A DNA stretch of 64,000 bases from Terasakiella magnetica. Its GTDB lineage: Bacteria > Pseudomonadota > Alphaproteobacteria > Rhodospirillales > Magnetospirillaceae. The notes beneath the pieces are model-generated. The model searched no databases. It saw only the letters and a list, made by a program, of their open reading frames with translations, and was not told where the DNA came from. Both the position numbers and the translations under genes were made by a program. The stretch's first letter is position 1. Every line of letters begins with the position of its first letter. This document shows positions 8,328-17,069 of this stretch, one piece after another. The DNA lies in NCBI GenBank assembly GCA_902729415.1, contig CACVCF010000124.1, positions 1 to 64,000 of the forward strand, written 5' to 3'.

Positions 8328-9089
8328 TCACGCGTGGGCGCCCAGATAGGCGGCCACCACCTCGGGATTGGCGCGAACCTCGGCCGGAGTGCCCTCCGCC
8401 AGTTTGCGGCCGTAATCCAGCGCCGTAATGTAGTCGGAAATCCCCATGACCATCTTCATGTCATGTTCGACCAGCACCACGGTGACGCCGGTGGAGGCGA
8501 CCTTCTTGATGACCTCGTCGATCTCGCGGCTTTCGGTGGCGTTGAGACCGGCAGCGGGTTCGTCCAACAGCAGCATCCGGGGCTTGGCCGCCAAGGCGCG
8601 GGCAATCTCCAGACGCTTCAAGGCGCCGTAGGGCATGGAAGCGGCGTCGGCATCCAGATACTTGGCAAGGCCGACGAATTCCATCAGCCCGGCGCAGAAA
8701 TCCCGGCACTCGTGGTCGGCGCGCCGCATCTTGGGCAGGCGCAGCAGCGACGACAGAAAGCGGCGATCCAAATGCAGGTGGTGCCCTACCATGACGTTCT
8801 CGATCGCCTTCATGTTGAAGAAGATCTGAAGGTTCTGGAAGGTACGGCTCATGCCCAGCGCCGCCAGTTCGTAGGGCTTCATGCCCGAGACCAGCCGGTC
8901 CTGGAACAGCACCCGGCCCGCACTCGGCGTGTAGACGCCGGTGATCAGATTGAACAGCGTGGTCTTGCCCGCGCCGTTGGGTCCGATGATGGAGTGGATG
9001 TCGCCGGGCTCCACCGAGAAGGTCAAATTCTCGATGGCATGAACGCCGCCGAATTCCTTGGACAGGCTCTCGACCTTGAGAAGACTCAT
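8328..9089 (-). CDS. livG: Branched-chain-type ABC importer ATPase (LivG-like)
   Basis: 253 residues with Walker A GPNGAGKTT, Walker B LLLDEPAAGLNATE and H-loop VVLVEHDMKMVM. The signature region MPYGALKRLEIARALA departs from LSGGQ, as is common in LivG proteins. The ATG at 9089 overlaps the livM stop by four bases (ATGA), indicating translational coupling. It forms the ATPase pair with LivF. Confidence 0.88.
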   Translation of the reverse strand: MSLLKVESLSKEFGGVHAIENLTFSVEPGDIHSIIGPNGAGKTTLFNLITGVYTPSAGRVLFQDRLVSGMKPYELAALGMSRTFQNLQIFFNMKAIENVMVGHHLHLDRRFLSSLLRLPKMRRADHECRDFCAGLMEFVGLAKYLDADAASMPYGALKRLEIARALAAKPRMLLLDEPAAGLNATESREIDEVIKKVASTGVTVVLVEHDMKMVMGISDYITALDYGRKLAEGTPAEVRANPEVVAAYLGAHA

Positions 9090-10033
9090 TGTCCGCCCTC
9101 CCGCCGCTTGAATGCGGAAACAATGCTTGGCAACAGCCCCTTGGGCAGGAAGATCATGGTCCCCATCATGATGGCGCCCAGGATCATGGCTTCGTATTGC
9201 TCGACCACCGCCAGGAATTGCGGCAGCAGCGTCAGGATCACCGCACCGATCAGGGCGCCAAACACCGAGGCCATACCGCCCAGCACCACCATCACCACCA
9301 GTTCCACTGAATGCATGAAGCTGCCGATATCAGGCGTGATGAAGCCGTTCTTGTGGGCGAACAGACTGCCCACCATGGAGGCGAACACCGCAGACACCAC
9401 GAAGACCAGAACCTTGTAGCTGGAGGTATCGACGCCGACCACCTCGGCCCCGACCTCGGAGCCGTGCACGGCCCGCAACGCCCGGCCCACCGGCGAATCG
9501 ATCAGGTTGAGCGCCAGCCACACCGTCAGGATCAGCAAAATGCCCACCACCCAATACCACATGCGGTCGCCCATGACGGTGAAGCCCAGCAGGCTGAAAT
9601 TATCCACCGACATGCCGTCGGGACCACCGGTGATCTTGGCCTCGGTCTTCAGCACGATGTGGATGATGATGCCGATGCCCAAGGTCGCCATGGCGAGGTA
9701 GTGGCCCTTCAGCTTCAGGATCGGACGTCCGACCACGAAGGCCAGCAGCCCCACCACCGTTGCCGAAATCAGCATGGCGGCGATGGGCGGCAGGCCCCAA
9801 CTGGCGGTCAGCAGCGCCGAGCCATAAGCCCCCAGGGCAAAGAACCCGGCGTGGCCCAGGCTGATCTGACCGGCATAGCCGATCAGCAGGTTGAGGCCGA
9901 CACAGACGATGGCGTTGAACATGGCGTTCACGGCGACGTCGTAGTAATAGCTGTTGGAGAAGCCGAGCGGCGCCACGGTGATCACCACCGCCAACAACGC
10001 CAGCCCTCCGGTTCTTGCAGTCTTGAAATTCAT
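9086..10033 (-). CDS. livM: Branched-chain-type ABC importer permease (LivM-like)
   Basis: 315 residues, strongly hydrophobic with about eight to ten membrane spans, including the conserved LIGYAGQISLGHAGFFALGA motif of LivM permeases. Starts 4 bp after livH and overlaps livG. Pairs with LivH in the inner membrane. Confidence 0.88.
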   Translation of the reverse strand: MNFKTARTGGLALLAVVITVAPLGFSNSYYYDVAVNAMFNAIVCVGLNLLIGYAGQISLGHAGFFALGAYGSALLTASWGLPPIAAMLISATVVGLLAFVVGRPILKLKGHYLAMATLGIGIIIHIVLKTEAKITGGPDGMSVDNFSLLGFTVMGDRMWYWVVGILLILTVWLALNLIDSPVGRALRAVHGSEVGAEVVGVDTSSYKVLVFVVSAVFASMVGSLFAHKNGFITPDIGSFMHSVELVVMVVLGGMASVFGALIGAVILTLLPQFLAVVEQYEAMILGAIMMGTMIFLPKGLLPSIVSAFKRREGGQ

Positions 10034-10037
10034 GGCG

Positions 10038-10913
10038 TCACACCCGATCCGTGCCGCGCTTGCCGAACAGCCCGTTGGGCATGAAGAACAGCACGAAGAG
10101 AATGATGATAAAGGCGATGGCGTCCTTATAGGCCGACGACAGGTATCCCGACGCCAGGGCCTCGGCGATACCGACGATCAGGCCGCCGACGATGGCGCCG
10201 CCGCCATTGCCCAACCCGCCCAGAACCGCGGCGCTGAAGCCCTTGAGACCCAGCATGATGCCCGCTTCATAATTGGTGAAGGTGATAGGGGTCACCACCA
10301 CGCCGCCCACGGCGCCCAACAGGGCCGAAAGGGCGAAGCTGGCCAGCAGCACCTTCTTGACGCCCACGCCAACCAACTGGGCGGCGAGGCGGTTGTGGGA
10401 GGTGCCCAGCATGGCCTTGCCGAACATGGTCCGGTTGAAGAACCACCACAAGGCCACGATCACCGCCCCCGAGACGCCGAACACCCACAGACTCTGCGGC
10501 ATCAAGGTGGCGCCGAATACGCCGATGGGCGTTTCGCCCGAGAAGGCGGGCAGCGAGTGGAATTCCTTGTCCCACAGGATCTGGGCCGCGCCCCGAAGGA
10601 AGATCGAGGCACCGATGGTGATGATGATGATGGTCACCACATCGGAGTTGCGGGCGGGTTCAATGGCGAACTTTTCCAGCGCCACCCCCACCATCATGGA
10701 GGCCAGCATGGACAAGGCAATGGCCAGCGGCAGGGGCAGCCCCGCAGCCACCATGGTCGCCGTCGCCATTCCGCCGATCATGATGAACTCGCCTTGGGCG
10801 AAATTAATCACGTGGCTGGAGTTGTAGATGATGGCGAAGCCAAGCCCGGCCAGCGCATAGATGGCGCCAGAGGTCAGCCCGGAAAACAGATACTGTAGGA
10901 ATGCGGCGAACAT
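10038..10913 (-). CDS. livH: Branched-chain-type ABC importer permease (LivH-like)
   Basis: 291 residues, multi-spanning, with the LivH signature GAIYALAGLGFAIIYNSSHV followed by NFAQGEF. SD GGGGGAG lies immediately before ATG 10913. First of the HMGF genes, 79 bp after livJ, with a hairpin in the gap. Confidence 0.88.
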   Translation of the reverse strand: MFAAFLQYLFSGLTSGAIYALAGLGFAIIYNSSHVINFAQGEFIMIGGMATATMVAAGLPLPLAIALSMLASMMVGVALEKFAIEPARNSDVVTIIIITIGASIFLRGAAQILWDKEFHSLPAFSGETPIGVFGATLMPQSLWVFGVSGAVIVALWWFFNRTMFGKAMLGTSHNRLAAQLVGVGVKKVLLASFALSALLGAVGGVVVTPITFTNYEAGIMLGLKGFSAAVLGGLGNGGGAIVGGLIVGIAEALASGYLSSAYKDAIAFIIILFVLFFMPNGLFGKRGTDRV

Positions 10914-10946
10914 AGCTCCCCCGTCTCCTCCTTGAGGCCCAGTGGA

Positions 10947-10976
10947 CGGCCCGCTCCACGTTAAGGAAGCGGGCCG
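10947..10976 (-). promoter_or_regulatory. Intercistronic hairpin between livJ and livH
   Basis: Nine-bp stem (10947-10955 with 10968-10976) without a T run. Such hairpins after binding-protein genes often stabilise the upstream mRNA or reduce read-through, allowing more binding protein than permease. This role is inferred. Confidence 0.5.
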
Positions 10977-10992
10977 CTTAGGATCGGTCGGA

Positions 10993-12147
10993 TTAGTCGC
11001 TCAAAAGCCAATCGCCCTTACGGATTTCCACCATGTGGAACGCCGACGGCGACAGGCCCATGTGATCCGTGGCACTCATGGAAACCAAACCACCGGTTCC
11101 CACATAGCCCGAGGTCTTCTCGATCTCGTCGCGCACCTTGGCCTTGTCGGTCGAACCGGCGCGCAGAACTGCGGCCAGGGCGATCTGAAGGCCGTCATAA
11201 GCATGACCGGCGAAAGTGGACACATCGGACTTGAAAGCGGTCTCATAGTCCTTCTTGAAGGCGGTCACCACCGGCTTTTGCGGATCGGTGGCGCCCAGCT
11301 GATCGGGAACCACCAAGCCGGAAGCCGGCAGACGCACGCCCTCACTGGCGTCACCCGCCAGCTTGATGTAGTCCTTGGACGCAACGCCATGGGACTGATA
11401 CAGCGGAACCGACATGCCCAGCTGCTTGAAGTTCTTGGTCACGATGGCCGGCCCCTGACCGAAGCCGAAATTGAACACCGCCTGTACTCCGGCGGCATTC
11501 TTGATCTTGGTCAGCTGGGCGGTCACGTCGGGATCCTTGGGCGAATAGACTTCATCCGCCACGATCTCGATGCCGAAATTCTTCGCCACCGCCAGCGACT
11601 GATCGTGGCCCGACTTGCCGAAACCGGCATCCTCGGAGATCAGGGCGATCTTGGTGAGGCCCTTCTTCTTCATGTCCGAGAAAACCTTCTCGGCCGCCAT
11701 ACGATCGGTGTGGGGGGTCTTGAACACCCACTTCTTCACCGGCTCGACGATGTTGACGCCGCCAGCCAGGGAGATGAAGGGAGTCTGGCCGCGCTCGGCC
11801 AGGGGGACCGCCGCCATGGTGGTGCCGGTGGTGGTGCCGCCGATCAGAATATCGACCTTGTCGCTTTCGATCAGACGCTTGGTGAAGGTGGTGGCCTTCT
11901 CGCCAGCCCCGCCGTCGTCATAAACAACCAGCTCGACCTTGCGGCCCTGAACGCCGCCGTCCTTGTTGATCCGCTCGACATACATCTCCAGCGTCTTCTT
12001 CTCGGGTTCGCCGAGGAAAGAGGCCGGACCAGTCACGGAAAGGATCGAACCAATTTTAATCGGGTCAGCGGCGAGAGCCACGCCCGCGGCACCGTAAACA
12101 CTGGTGGCGACAACAAACGCCGCCCCAAAACGAGTGAGGTTACGCAT
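10993..12147 (-). CDS. livJ: Periplasmic substrate-binding protein of the liv-type importer
   Basis: 384 residues. A signal peptide ending AGVALA|ADPIKIGS leads into a type I periplasmic-binding fold (IKIGSILSVTGPASFLGEP; GGVQGRKVELVVYDD; ISLAGG). Start ATG 12147 has GGAGG upstream. The ligand cannot be read from sequence; genomic linkage to padEFGHI suggests an aromatic acid such as phenylglyoxylate, mandelate or phenylacetate. The open frame extends upstream to 12528 into a divergent gene and is not used. Confidence 0.87.
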   Translation of the reverse strand: MRNLTRFGAAFVVATSVYGAAGVALAADPIKIGSILSVTGPASFLGEPEKKTLEMYVERINKDGGVQGRKVELVVYDDGGAGEKATTFTKRLIESDKVDILIGGTTTGTTMAAVPLAERGQTPFISLAGGVNIVEPVKKWVFKTPHTDRMAAEKVFSDMKKKGLTKIALISEDAGFGKSGHDQSLAVAKNFGIEIVADEVYSPKDPDVTAQLTKIKNAAGVQAVFNFGFGQGPAIVTKNFKQLGMSVPLYQSHGVASKDYIKLAGDASEGVRLPASGLVVPDQLGATDPQKPVVTAFKKDYETAFKSDVSTFAGHAYDGLQIALAAVLRAGSTDKAKVRDEIEKTSGYVGTGGLVSMSATDHMGLSPSAFHMVEIRKGDWLLSD

Positions 12148-12409
12148 TCTAATTCCTCCCAGAAGCAGCCCGCAGCTTATTCCGCCGCTTGGCTTATCTA
12201 AGATCCTATTTAACCCGAGAGCAACCGCTTGCGCCACGAAAAAATTGCGCAATTGCGTACCGTTTTGCCTATTGGGCCAAATCCAGGGAAAAAGTATGGG
12301 ATTTGGGAAAATTTTATATTTTTGTTGCAACAAAATGTGACAATTCGTAATGTCTCTTTGGGGAGTTGCATCAAAAAAACGGGCGGCCAAAAATGGGAGA
12401 TGCGGGGAC
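12148..12409. promoter_or_regulatory. Divergent promoter region between livJ and the PAS/EAL gene
   Basis: 262 bp, AT-rich around 12200-12370, containing the perfect palindrome ATTGCGCAAT (12244-12253), a plausible operator. No open frame with a good ribosome-binding site is seen. Confidence 0.5.
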
Positions 12410-14098
12410 ATGCCGGAGGGACAAGACGGCCTAATCGAAAAGCTGAAACAGCAGCGAGACCGCTTTATCGCCTTTGCCTTTGCAGGCGCAGATTTACTGC
12501 TGGAGATGGATGATGCCGATGTCGTCACCTATTCGGCTGGGGCGGGAGAAACGCTCTACGGGATTTCCGACTCCGAATTGCTGAACAAGCCGCTTCTCGA
12601 TTTCATTTTTCCCAAGGACCAAAAGCGGTATTCCGAAGCCTTGCTGCGCCTTCGCAACACCGGGCGCCTGGATCACACCCCCATCACCATGGTGGGCCGC
12701 ACGGGTTCGGTCTCGCGCATGCGCATGGCCGGAATCAAATTGCCGCAATTTCCCCATGGCTATCACTTGGTGATGTCGCGCATCGCGCCGGTGGCCTCGG
12801 CCGAAGTGGAAGAGGCCCAAATGGCCCAGGCCCAGGACTCGCGCGTTCAGTTCGTAGAAATGGTCCGCCAGCGCCTGAACGAGGCCAACCGCCTGGGCGA
12901 GGACTACACCCTGACCATGTTCGACATGTCTGGCTCCAACTTCAAATCGGTGGAACCGGCGGTTCTGCAAAGCTTCATCACCACCTTACTGCATACCCTG
13001 GAAGAGTGTTCGGTGCGCAAGGTCTCGGCTGGCGCACTCCACAATCAAGCCTTCGGTCTGGTGCATGATAAATCCATCACCGCCGATGCGGTGCAGAAAA
13101 GACTGTCGGCGGTCACCGCTAAGTTCGGCGACAAGATCAAGGGTTCGGCGTTGAAGATGCACAGCGCCTCCCTCGACATGGACGATAAAAGCCTGTCCGA
13201 GGAAGATATCGGCAAGGCGCTGACCTTTATCGTCAACGCCTTCATCCGCAACAGCAATCAGTTCACCATCAAGACCCTGGCCGACGGCGCCAAGGTGGCG
13301 GTGGAAGACACCCTGGTCCGGGTACGCAACTTCCGCAAGATGATCAAGAGCGAGCGCCTGACCTTCCTCTACCAGCCCATGGTCAATGTCAACACCGGCA
13401 CGGTGTTGGCCTATGAGGCGTTCGGACGCATCGCCCACGACAAGGGGTTCTTCAACCCGTCGCAGATCATTCCGTTCGCCACCGATGTCGGCGTCATCGG
13501 CGAATTCGATCTCATGGCGGTACAAAAAGCCGTCCTGACCATGAAAGCGGCCACCGACATCTCGCCCCTGGCCACCATCGCGGTCAATGTCTCGGGCACC
13601 TCGCTGGGTAATCCGGCCTTCTATCACGCACTGCTGAAGATCCTGGAAGCCAATAAGAATGTGCTGTCGCGGCTGGTGCTGGAAGTAACCGACGCCGCCC
13701 GGATCTACAATCTGGATGAGGCCCGGCGTCTGCTGGCCCGGATCAAGCGCCTGGGCGTCCGCCTGTCGCTGGACGATTTTGGGTCGGGCGGGTCGGCCTT
13801 CGATATCTTGCGTATTCTGCCGGTCGATTTTGTCAAAATCGATTCCACCTATATCCTTGATGCCAAGGACAAGCGGGGGCGGTCGGTGCTGCGCGCCATG
13901 ACCAACCTCGCCCATGATCTCGGCATGACCACCATCGGCGAGTGTATCGAGGATACCCACATGCTCACCATCCTCAAGGATGTCGGCATCGAATACGCCC
14001 AGGGCTATCTCTTCGCCGCCCCCGCTTTGGATAGCGCCAAAAAGAACCGTTCTTACAAGGACCATCTGGCTACCGCCCAGACCGTCGCCGCCGAATAG
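12410..14098 (+). CDS. PAS domain - EAL domain signalling protein (c-di-GMP phosphodiesterase family)
   Basis: 562 residues from ATG 12410 (GGGAGA nearby); an ATG at 12350 lacks a ribosome-binding site. The N-terminus is a PAS-like domain (residues about 20-130), then a linker and an EAL-type domain from about 315. The EAL motif reads EAF (YEAFGRI). Other ligands seem kept: Asn in AVNVS, Glu in LEVTD, DDFGSGGSAF, Lys in FVKID, Glu in ECIED and Gln in QGYLFAAP. Phosphodiesterase activity is therefore plausible, though the altered first motif may reduce it. No membrane span, so cytoplasmic. Confidence 0.8.
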   Translation: MPEGQDGLIEKLKQQRDRFIAFAFAGADLLLEMDDADVVTYSAGAGETLYGISDSELLNKPLLDFIFPKDQKRYSEALLRLRNTGRLDHTPITMVGRTGSVSRMRMAGIKLPQFPHGYHLVMSRIAPVASAEVEEAQMAQAQDSRVQFVEMVRQRLNEANRLGEDYTLTMFDMSGSNFKSVEPAVLQSFITTLLHTLEECSVRKVSAGALHNQAFGLVHDKSITADAVQKRLSAVTAKFGDKIKGSALKMHSASLDMDDKSLSEEDIGKALTFIVNAFIRNSNQFTIKTLADGAKVAVEDTLVRVRNFRKMIKSERLTFLYQPMVNVNTGTVLAYEAFGRIAHDKGFFNPSQIIPFATDVGVIGEFDLMAVQKAVLTMKAATDISPLATIAVNVSGTSLGNPAFYHALLKILEANKNVLSRLVLEVTDAARIYNLDEARRLLARIKRLGVRLSLDDFGSGGSAFDILRILPVDFVKIDSTYILDAKDKRGRSVLRAMTNLAHDLGMTTIGECIEDTHMLTILKDVGIEYAQGYLFAAPALDSAKKNRSYKDHLATAQTVAAE

Positions 14099-14232
14099 GC
14101 GACGGCCATCATTCGCCAGAAGCAGGGCTGCTGCCCGGCCATTCCACTGGACCCGGGCCGGTGTTCTGGTATTTTGCCCCTATCGGCTGTCTTAAACGTT
14201 GGTCGATGTATAATTTCGTGGGGGCGCCAGCA

Positions 14233-15408
14233 ATGCATGATCCTTTGAATGCCTTTGCCTTGGGAGGCGACGTCTATCTTGATGGCGCCAAAACCGGTCC
14301 GCTGGCCGGATTGACCTTTGCCGCCAAGGATGTCTTTGACGTCGCCGGGTATGTCACCGGCGCGGGCAACCCCGACTGGCGCCGATTGGCCGAACCCGCC
14401 AAACACACCGCCTGGGCCGTCAGCGCCATGCTGGAATCCGGTGCCCGTCTGGTGGGCAAGACCCACACCGACGAACTGACCCGCGGCATCTTTGGCGACA
14501 ACGCCCATTACGGCACACCGGAAAACCCCCGTGCGCCCGGCCATGTTCCGGGCGGCTCGTCCAGCGGCTCGGCCGCCGCCGTTGCCGGCGGTCTATGCGC
14601 CATGGCTCTGGGCACTGATACCGCCGGATCCACCCGCGTGCCGTCCTCGTTCTGCGGCATCTACGGCCTGCGTCCCACCTTGGGCCAGATCTCCATGGAC
14701 GGGGTTCTCAGCCAGTCCAACACTTTCGACACCGTCGGCATGATGGCCGACGACCCCGACTTGCTGGGCAAGATGGGCGAAGTCCTGCTACGCAAGAAAA
14801 TCCGCGATATCCGCCCGGATAAGGCGGTGGTGCTGGAAGACACCCTGGAATTCTCCGACCCCGCCGTTGCCGCCGCCATCGAGGCCGCCCTGCCCCGCAT
14901 CCAGGACGCAGTCGCCCCCATCGTGCGCGGCACCCGTGTCTCGCAAGTGCCGCTGTCCGATTGGCTGGAACACCAAAACGCCATCCAGGGCCGCGAGGCC
15001 TGGGAGACTTTCGGCCCGTGGATCAATGCATCCAACCCGCGCTTTGGCTTTGAAGTGGCGGATAACTTCCTGCGCGGCTCGCGCGTTGCCAACCGCACCC
15101 TGTCTGCCGCCCGCGGCTTTCGCCTGCGGGCCAAGCGCTGGGTTCAAGAGGCGCTGGCGGGTAATGCCGTCTTGGTTCTGCCGACCACGCCGGTAACCGC
15201 GCCGCCGGTCCACAGCCCGCGCTCGGTGATGTGGGAGATCCGCTCGCGCATCGTCAGCCTGACCTCCATCGCCGCCATGGCCGGGTGCCCCCAGATCAGC
15301 CTGCCGCTTTGTACGGTGAATGGATTACCGCTGGGGCTGTCGCTGATCGGTGCGCGCGGCAGCGACACCCTGCTGCTGGCCGCCGCCCGGCGGATCGGCA
15401 AGGCTTGA
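14233..15408 (+). CDS. Amidase-signature hydrolase, AMI1 (indole-3-acetamide hydrolase)-like
   Basis: 391 residues. Amidase-signature core with GGSSSGSAAAVAGG and GTDTAGSTRVPSSFCG. The Ser-cisSer-Lys triad appears as K32, S109 and S133, the same spacing as K36/S113/S137 of Arabidopsis AMI1. The stretch around residues 25-50 (GLTFAAKDVFDVAGYVTG, GNPDWRR) and NAHYGTPENPRAP also resemble AMI1 rather than GatA or urea amidolyase. Start ATG 14233 is preceded by GTGGGGG. It may hydrolyse aryl-acetamides; the substrate is inferred. No gatB/gatC nearby. Confidence 0.78.
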   Translation: MHDPLNAFALGGDVYLDGAKTGPLAGLTFAAKDVFDVAGYVTGAGNPDWRRLAEPAKHTAWAVSAMLESGARLVGKTHTDELTRGIFGDNAHYGTPENPRAPGHVPGGSSSGSAAAVAGGLCAMALGTDTAGSTRVPSSFCGIYGLRPTLGQISMDGVLSQSNTFDTVGMMADDPDLLGKMGEVLLRKKIRDIRPDKAVVLEDTLEFSDPAVAAAIEAALPRIQDAVAPIVRGTRVSQVPLSDWLEHQNAIQGREAWETFGPWINASNPRFGFEVADNFLRGSRVANRTLSAARGFRLRAKRWVQEALAGNAVLVLPTTPVTAPPVHSPRSVMWEIRSRIVSLTSIAAMAGCPQISLPLCTVNGLPLGLSLIGARGSDTLLLAAARRIGKA

Positions 15409-15430
15409 ATCGAACCTTGCCCCGACCGCT

Positions 15431-16306
15431 CTAAAGCCCTCTGATCCATTTCGGACGCAACGAGACCTCGCCTTCCAGGGCGAGGTCGATTTGTGCCAGC
15501 AGCTTGTCACGGTCACGGGGCAGATTGCCCGCCAGGGCCAGACGATTGCTCACATGGTTGGAACGGAAGATCACCGGCGAAGGCGGGTCGAGGCGTTCAA
15601 TCAGACGGCGTAATTCCAGCAGGATGCCCTGGTCATCCTGCCACTGGAACTCCTCGCCGAAGCGTTCAAAAAAGCGTGGCGCCACGGATGATTCCAGCCC
15701 CAACTGCAAGGTGGAGAGATAGACCGGCGGCGCCCGGTTGACCAAAGCGGCGGTGGCGTCCATGTGGTCTTGCCAATGGGCCTTGCCGCCCAGACCCAGG
15801 ATAACCGTGGCAGAGACCTTGAGCCCGGTCTCACGCGCCCGCGTCAGCGCCGCCTCCATCTGCTTGGCCGAGCCCTTGGCGATCCGTTTGAGCAGATCGT
15901 CCGAGCCGCTCTCGATGCCGAGATAAACCTGCCCCAGACGCTTGGATTTCAACAGCGCGATATCGTCTGGGCTCTTGGCCAGAATATCGAACGGAGTGGC
16001 ATAGGCCGTCACCCGCTGTAAATCAGGAAACACCGCTGCCAGCCGATCGCACAAAGCGGCCAGAGTCTCGGTGGGCAGGCAATAGGCATCACCATCGGCC
16101 AGAAACACGCGGCGCGCCTCGGGCCATGCGGCGGCGGCGGTATCCATGTCGGCAAAAACCTCCTCCAGCGGACGGGCGCGGTAGGCCTTGCTTTTATACA
16201 TGCTGCAAAAGGCACACTGATTATAGCGACAGCCCAGGGTCGCCTGGATGATCAGGTTCTCGCCCTCGGACGGCGGCCGCCACAGGGGGAAATCGTAATC
16301 GAGCAT
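15431..16306 (-). CDS. Radical SAM protein of unknown substrate
   Basis: 291 residues. The cluster-binding motif CRYNQCAFC (Cx5Cx2C rather than Cx3Cx2C) lies near residues 25-33, followed by a TIM-barrel-like region with YLGIESGSDDLLKRI and GLKVSATVILGLGGKAHW, as in COG1032/Elp3-like radical SAM proteins. ATG 16306 has AGGGG upstream and starts 7 bp after the binding-protein gene stop, so it is the third gene of a gor operon. No B12-binding domain or auxiliary cluster is evident. The reaction is not predictable. Confidence 0.75.
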   Translation of the reverse strand: MLDYDFPLWRPPSEGENLIIQATLGCRYNQCAFCSMYKSKAYRARPLEEVFADMDTAAAAWPEARRVFLADGDAYCLPTETLAALCDRLAAVFPDLQRVTAYATPFDILAKSPDDIALLKSKRLGQVYLGIESGSDDLLKRIAKGSAKQMEAALTRARETGLKVSATVILGLGGKAHWQDHMDATAALVNRAPPVYLSTLQLGLESSVAPRFFERFGEEFQWQDDQGILLELRRLIERLDPPSPVIFRSNHVSNRLALAGNLPRDRDKLLAQIDLALEGEVSLRPKWIRGL

Positions 16307-16313
16307 GGGGCCC

Positions 16314-17069
16314 CTACTTTGTGAATTGCCGCGCGATGTCATTGGCCCGAATCTCGCCATGGACAGCCTCAAGACGGTCCAGCACCTTCTGGGCATCCGG
16401 GTAGCTTCTTGAAATGACGAAATACATGCGGACGGTATCCAGAACCGACTGCCTCAGCTCTGGAATGGAGCGTCGAGATAGCACATGGGCATCAGCCACT
16501 TCGGCATAATTCAGCAGATAATCAGCCCGTCCGGCTTCCAGCATCGCAAAAGCGGCCTCGTGGGTGTGGGCTACGTTGTTGGTGATGGCGTTCTTCGGGT
16601 CGGCCAGAATTGTTGCCAGACCACCATAACTGAAACCGGACAGGGTGATGATGCTCTTCCCGGCCAGATCCTCCTTGGTACGGATCAAAGGCTTGTCGCC
16701 GATGGAATAGACCCGCAACTCATCATACCAAACATTGCGGCGGCTATAGATACAGCACTGATCAAGCAACGGATTGGGAACCAGGATCGAGAAATTGGTC
16801 TCCCCGGACTGCAGGCTGTGCATCAGCCGAGGAGCAGGGAGACTGCTCCCGCGCCAAGACATCCCAACCTTGGAGAATAAGACATTGAGCAAACGGGGGT
16901 AATGGCCGTCAGGCTCACCATTGGCGTTGGTATAGGCCCGGGGCGGCTGCTCAGGATAACCGTATTCGATCATGGGAAGCATCTGAGCCTCGACCGGCCG
17001 GATTGCCGCCGAAACGGCAAGAACCATGGCCAAGGCGGTTATGCGCGCCGCCAGCCCCCCCGCTATCAA
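16314..17069 (-). CDS. Exported solute-binding protein family 3-like protein, TTG start
   Basis: 251 residues from TTG 17069, which overlaps the gor stop (TTGA) and has GGAGAGG six bases upstream. This start gives a clean signal peptide (ITALAMVLAVSAA core, PVEA|Q cut); the first ATG leaves a truncated signal. The mature part has the family 3 periplasmic binding outline (EDLAGKSIITLSGFSYGG; MLEAGRADYLLNYAEV). No permease genes are adjacent, so it may be a sensor-type or orphan binding protein. Confidence 0.68.
   Translation of the reverse strand: MIAGGLAARITALAMVLAVSAAIRPVEAQMLPMIEYGYPEQPPRAYTNANGEPDGHYPRLLNVLFSKVGMSWRGSSLPAPRLMHSLQSGETNFSILVPNPLLDQCCIYSRRNVWYDELRVYSIGDKPLIRTKEDLAGKSIITLSGFSYGGLATILADPKNAITNNVAHTHEAAFAMLEAGRADYLLNYAEVADAHVLSRRSIPELRQSVLDTVRMYFVISRSYPDAQKVLDRLEAVHGEIRANDIARQFTK

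Noticed and set aside
12244..12253. ATTGCGCAAT as a phage attachment core or IS target
   Set aside because: No integrase, transposase, tRNA or flanking direct repeat is present; kept only as a possible operator.
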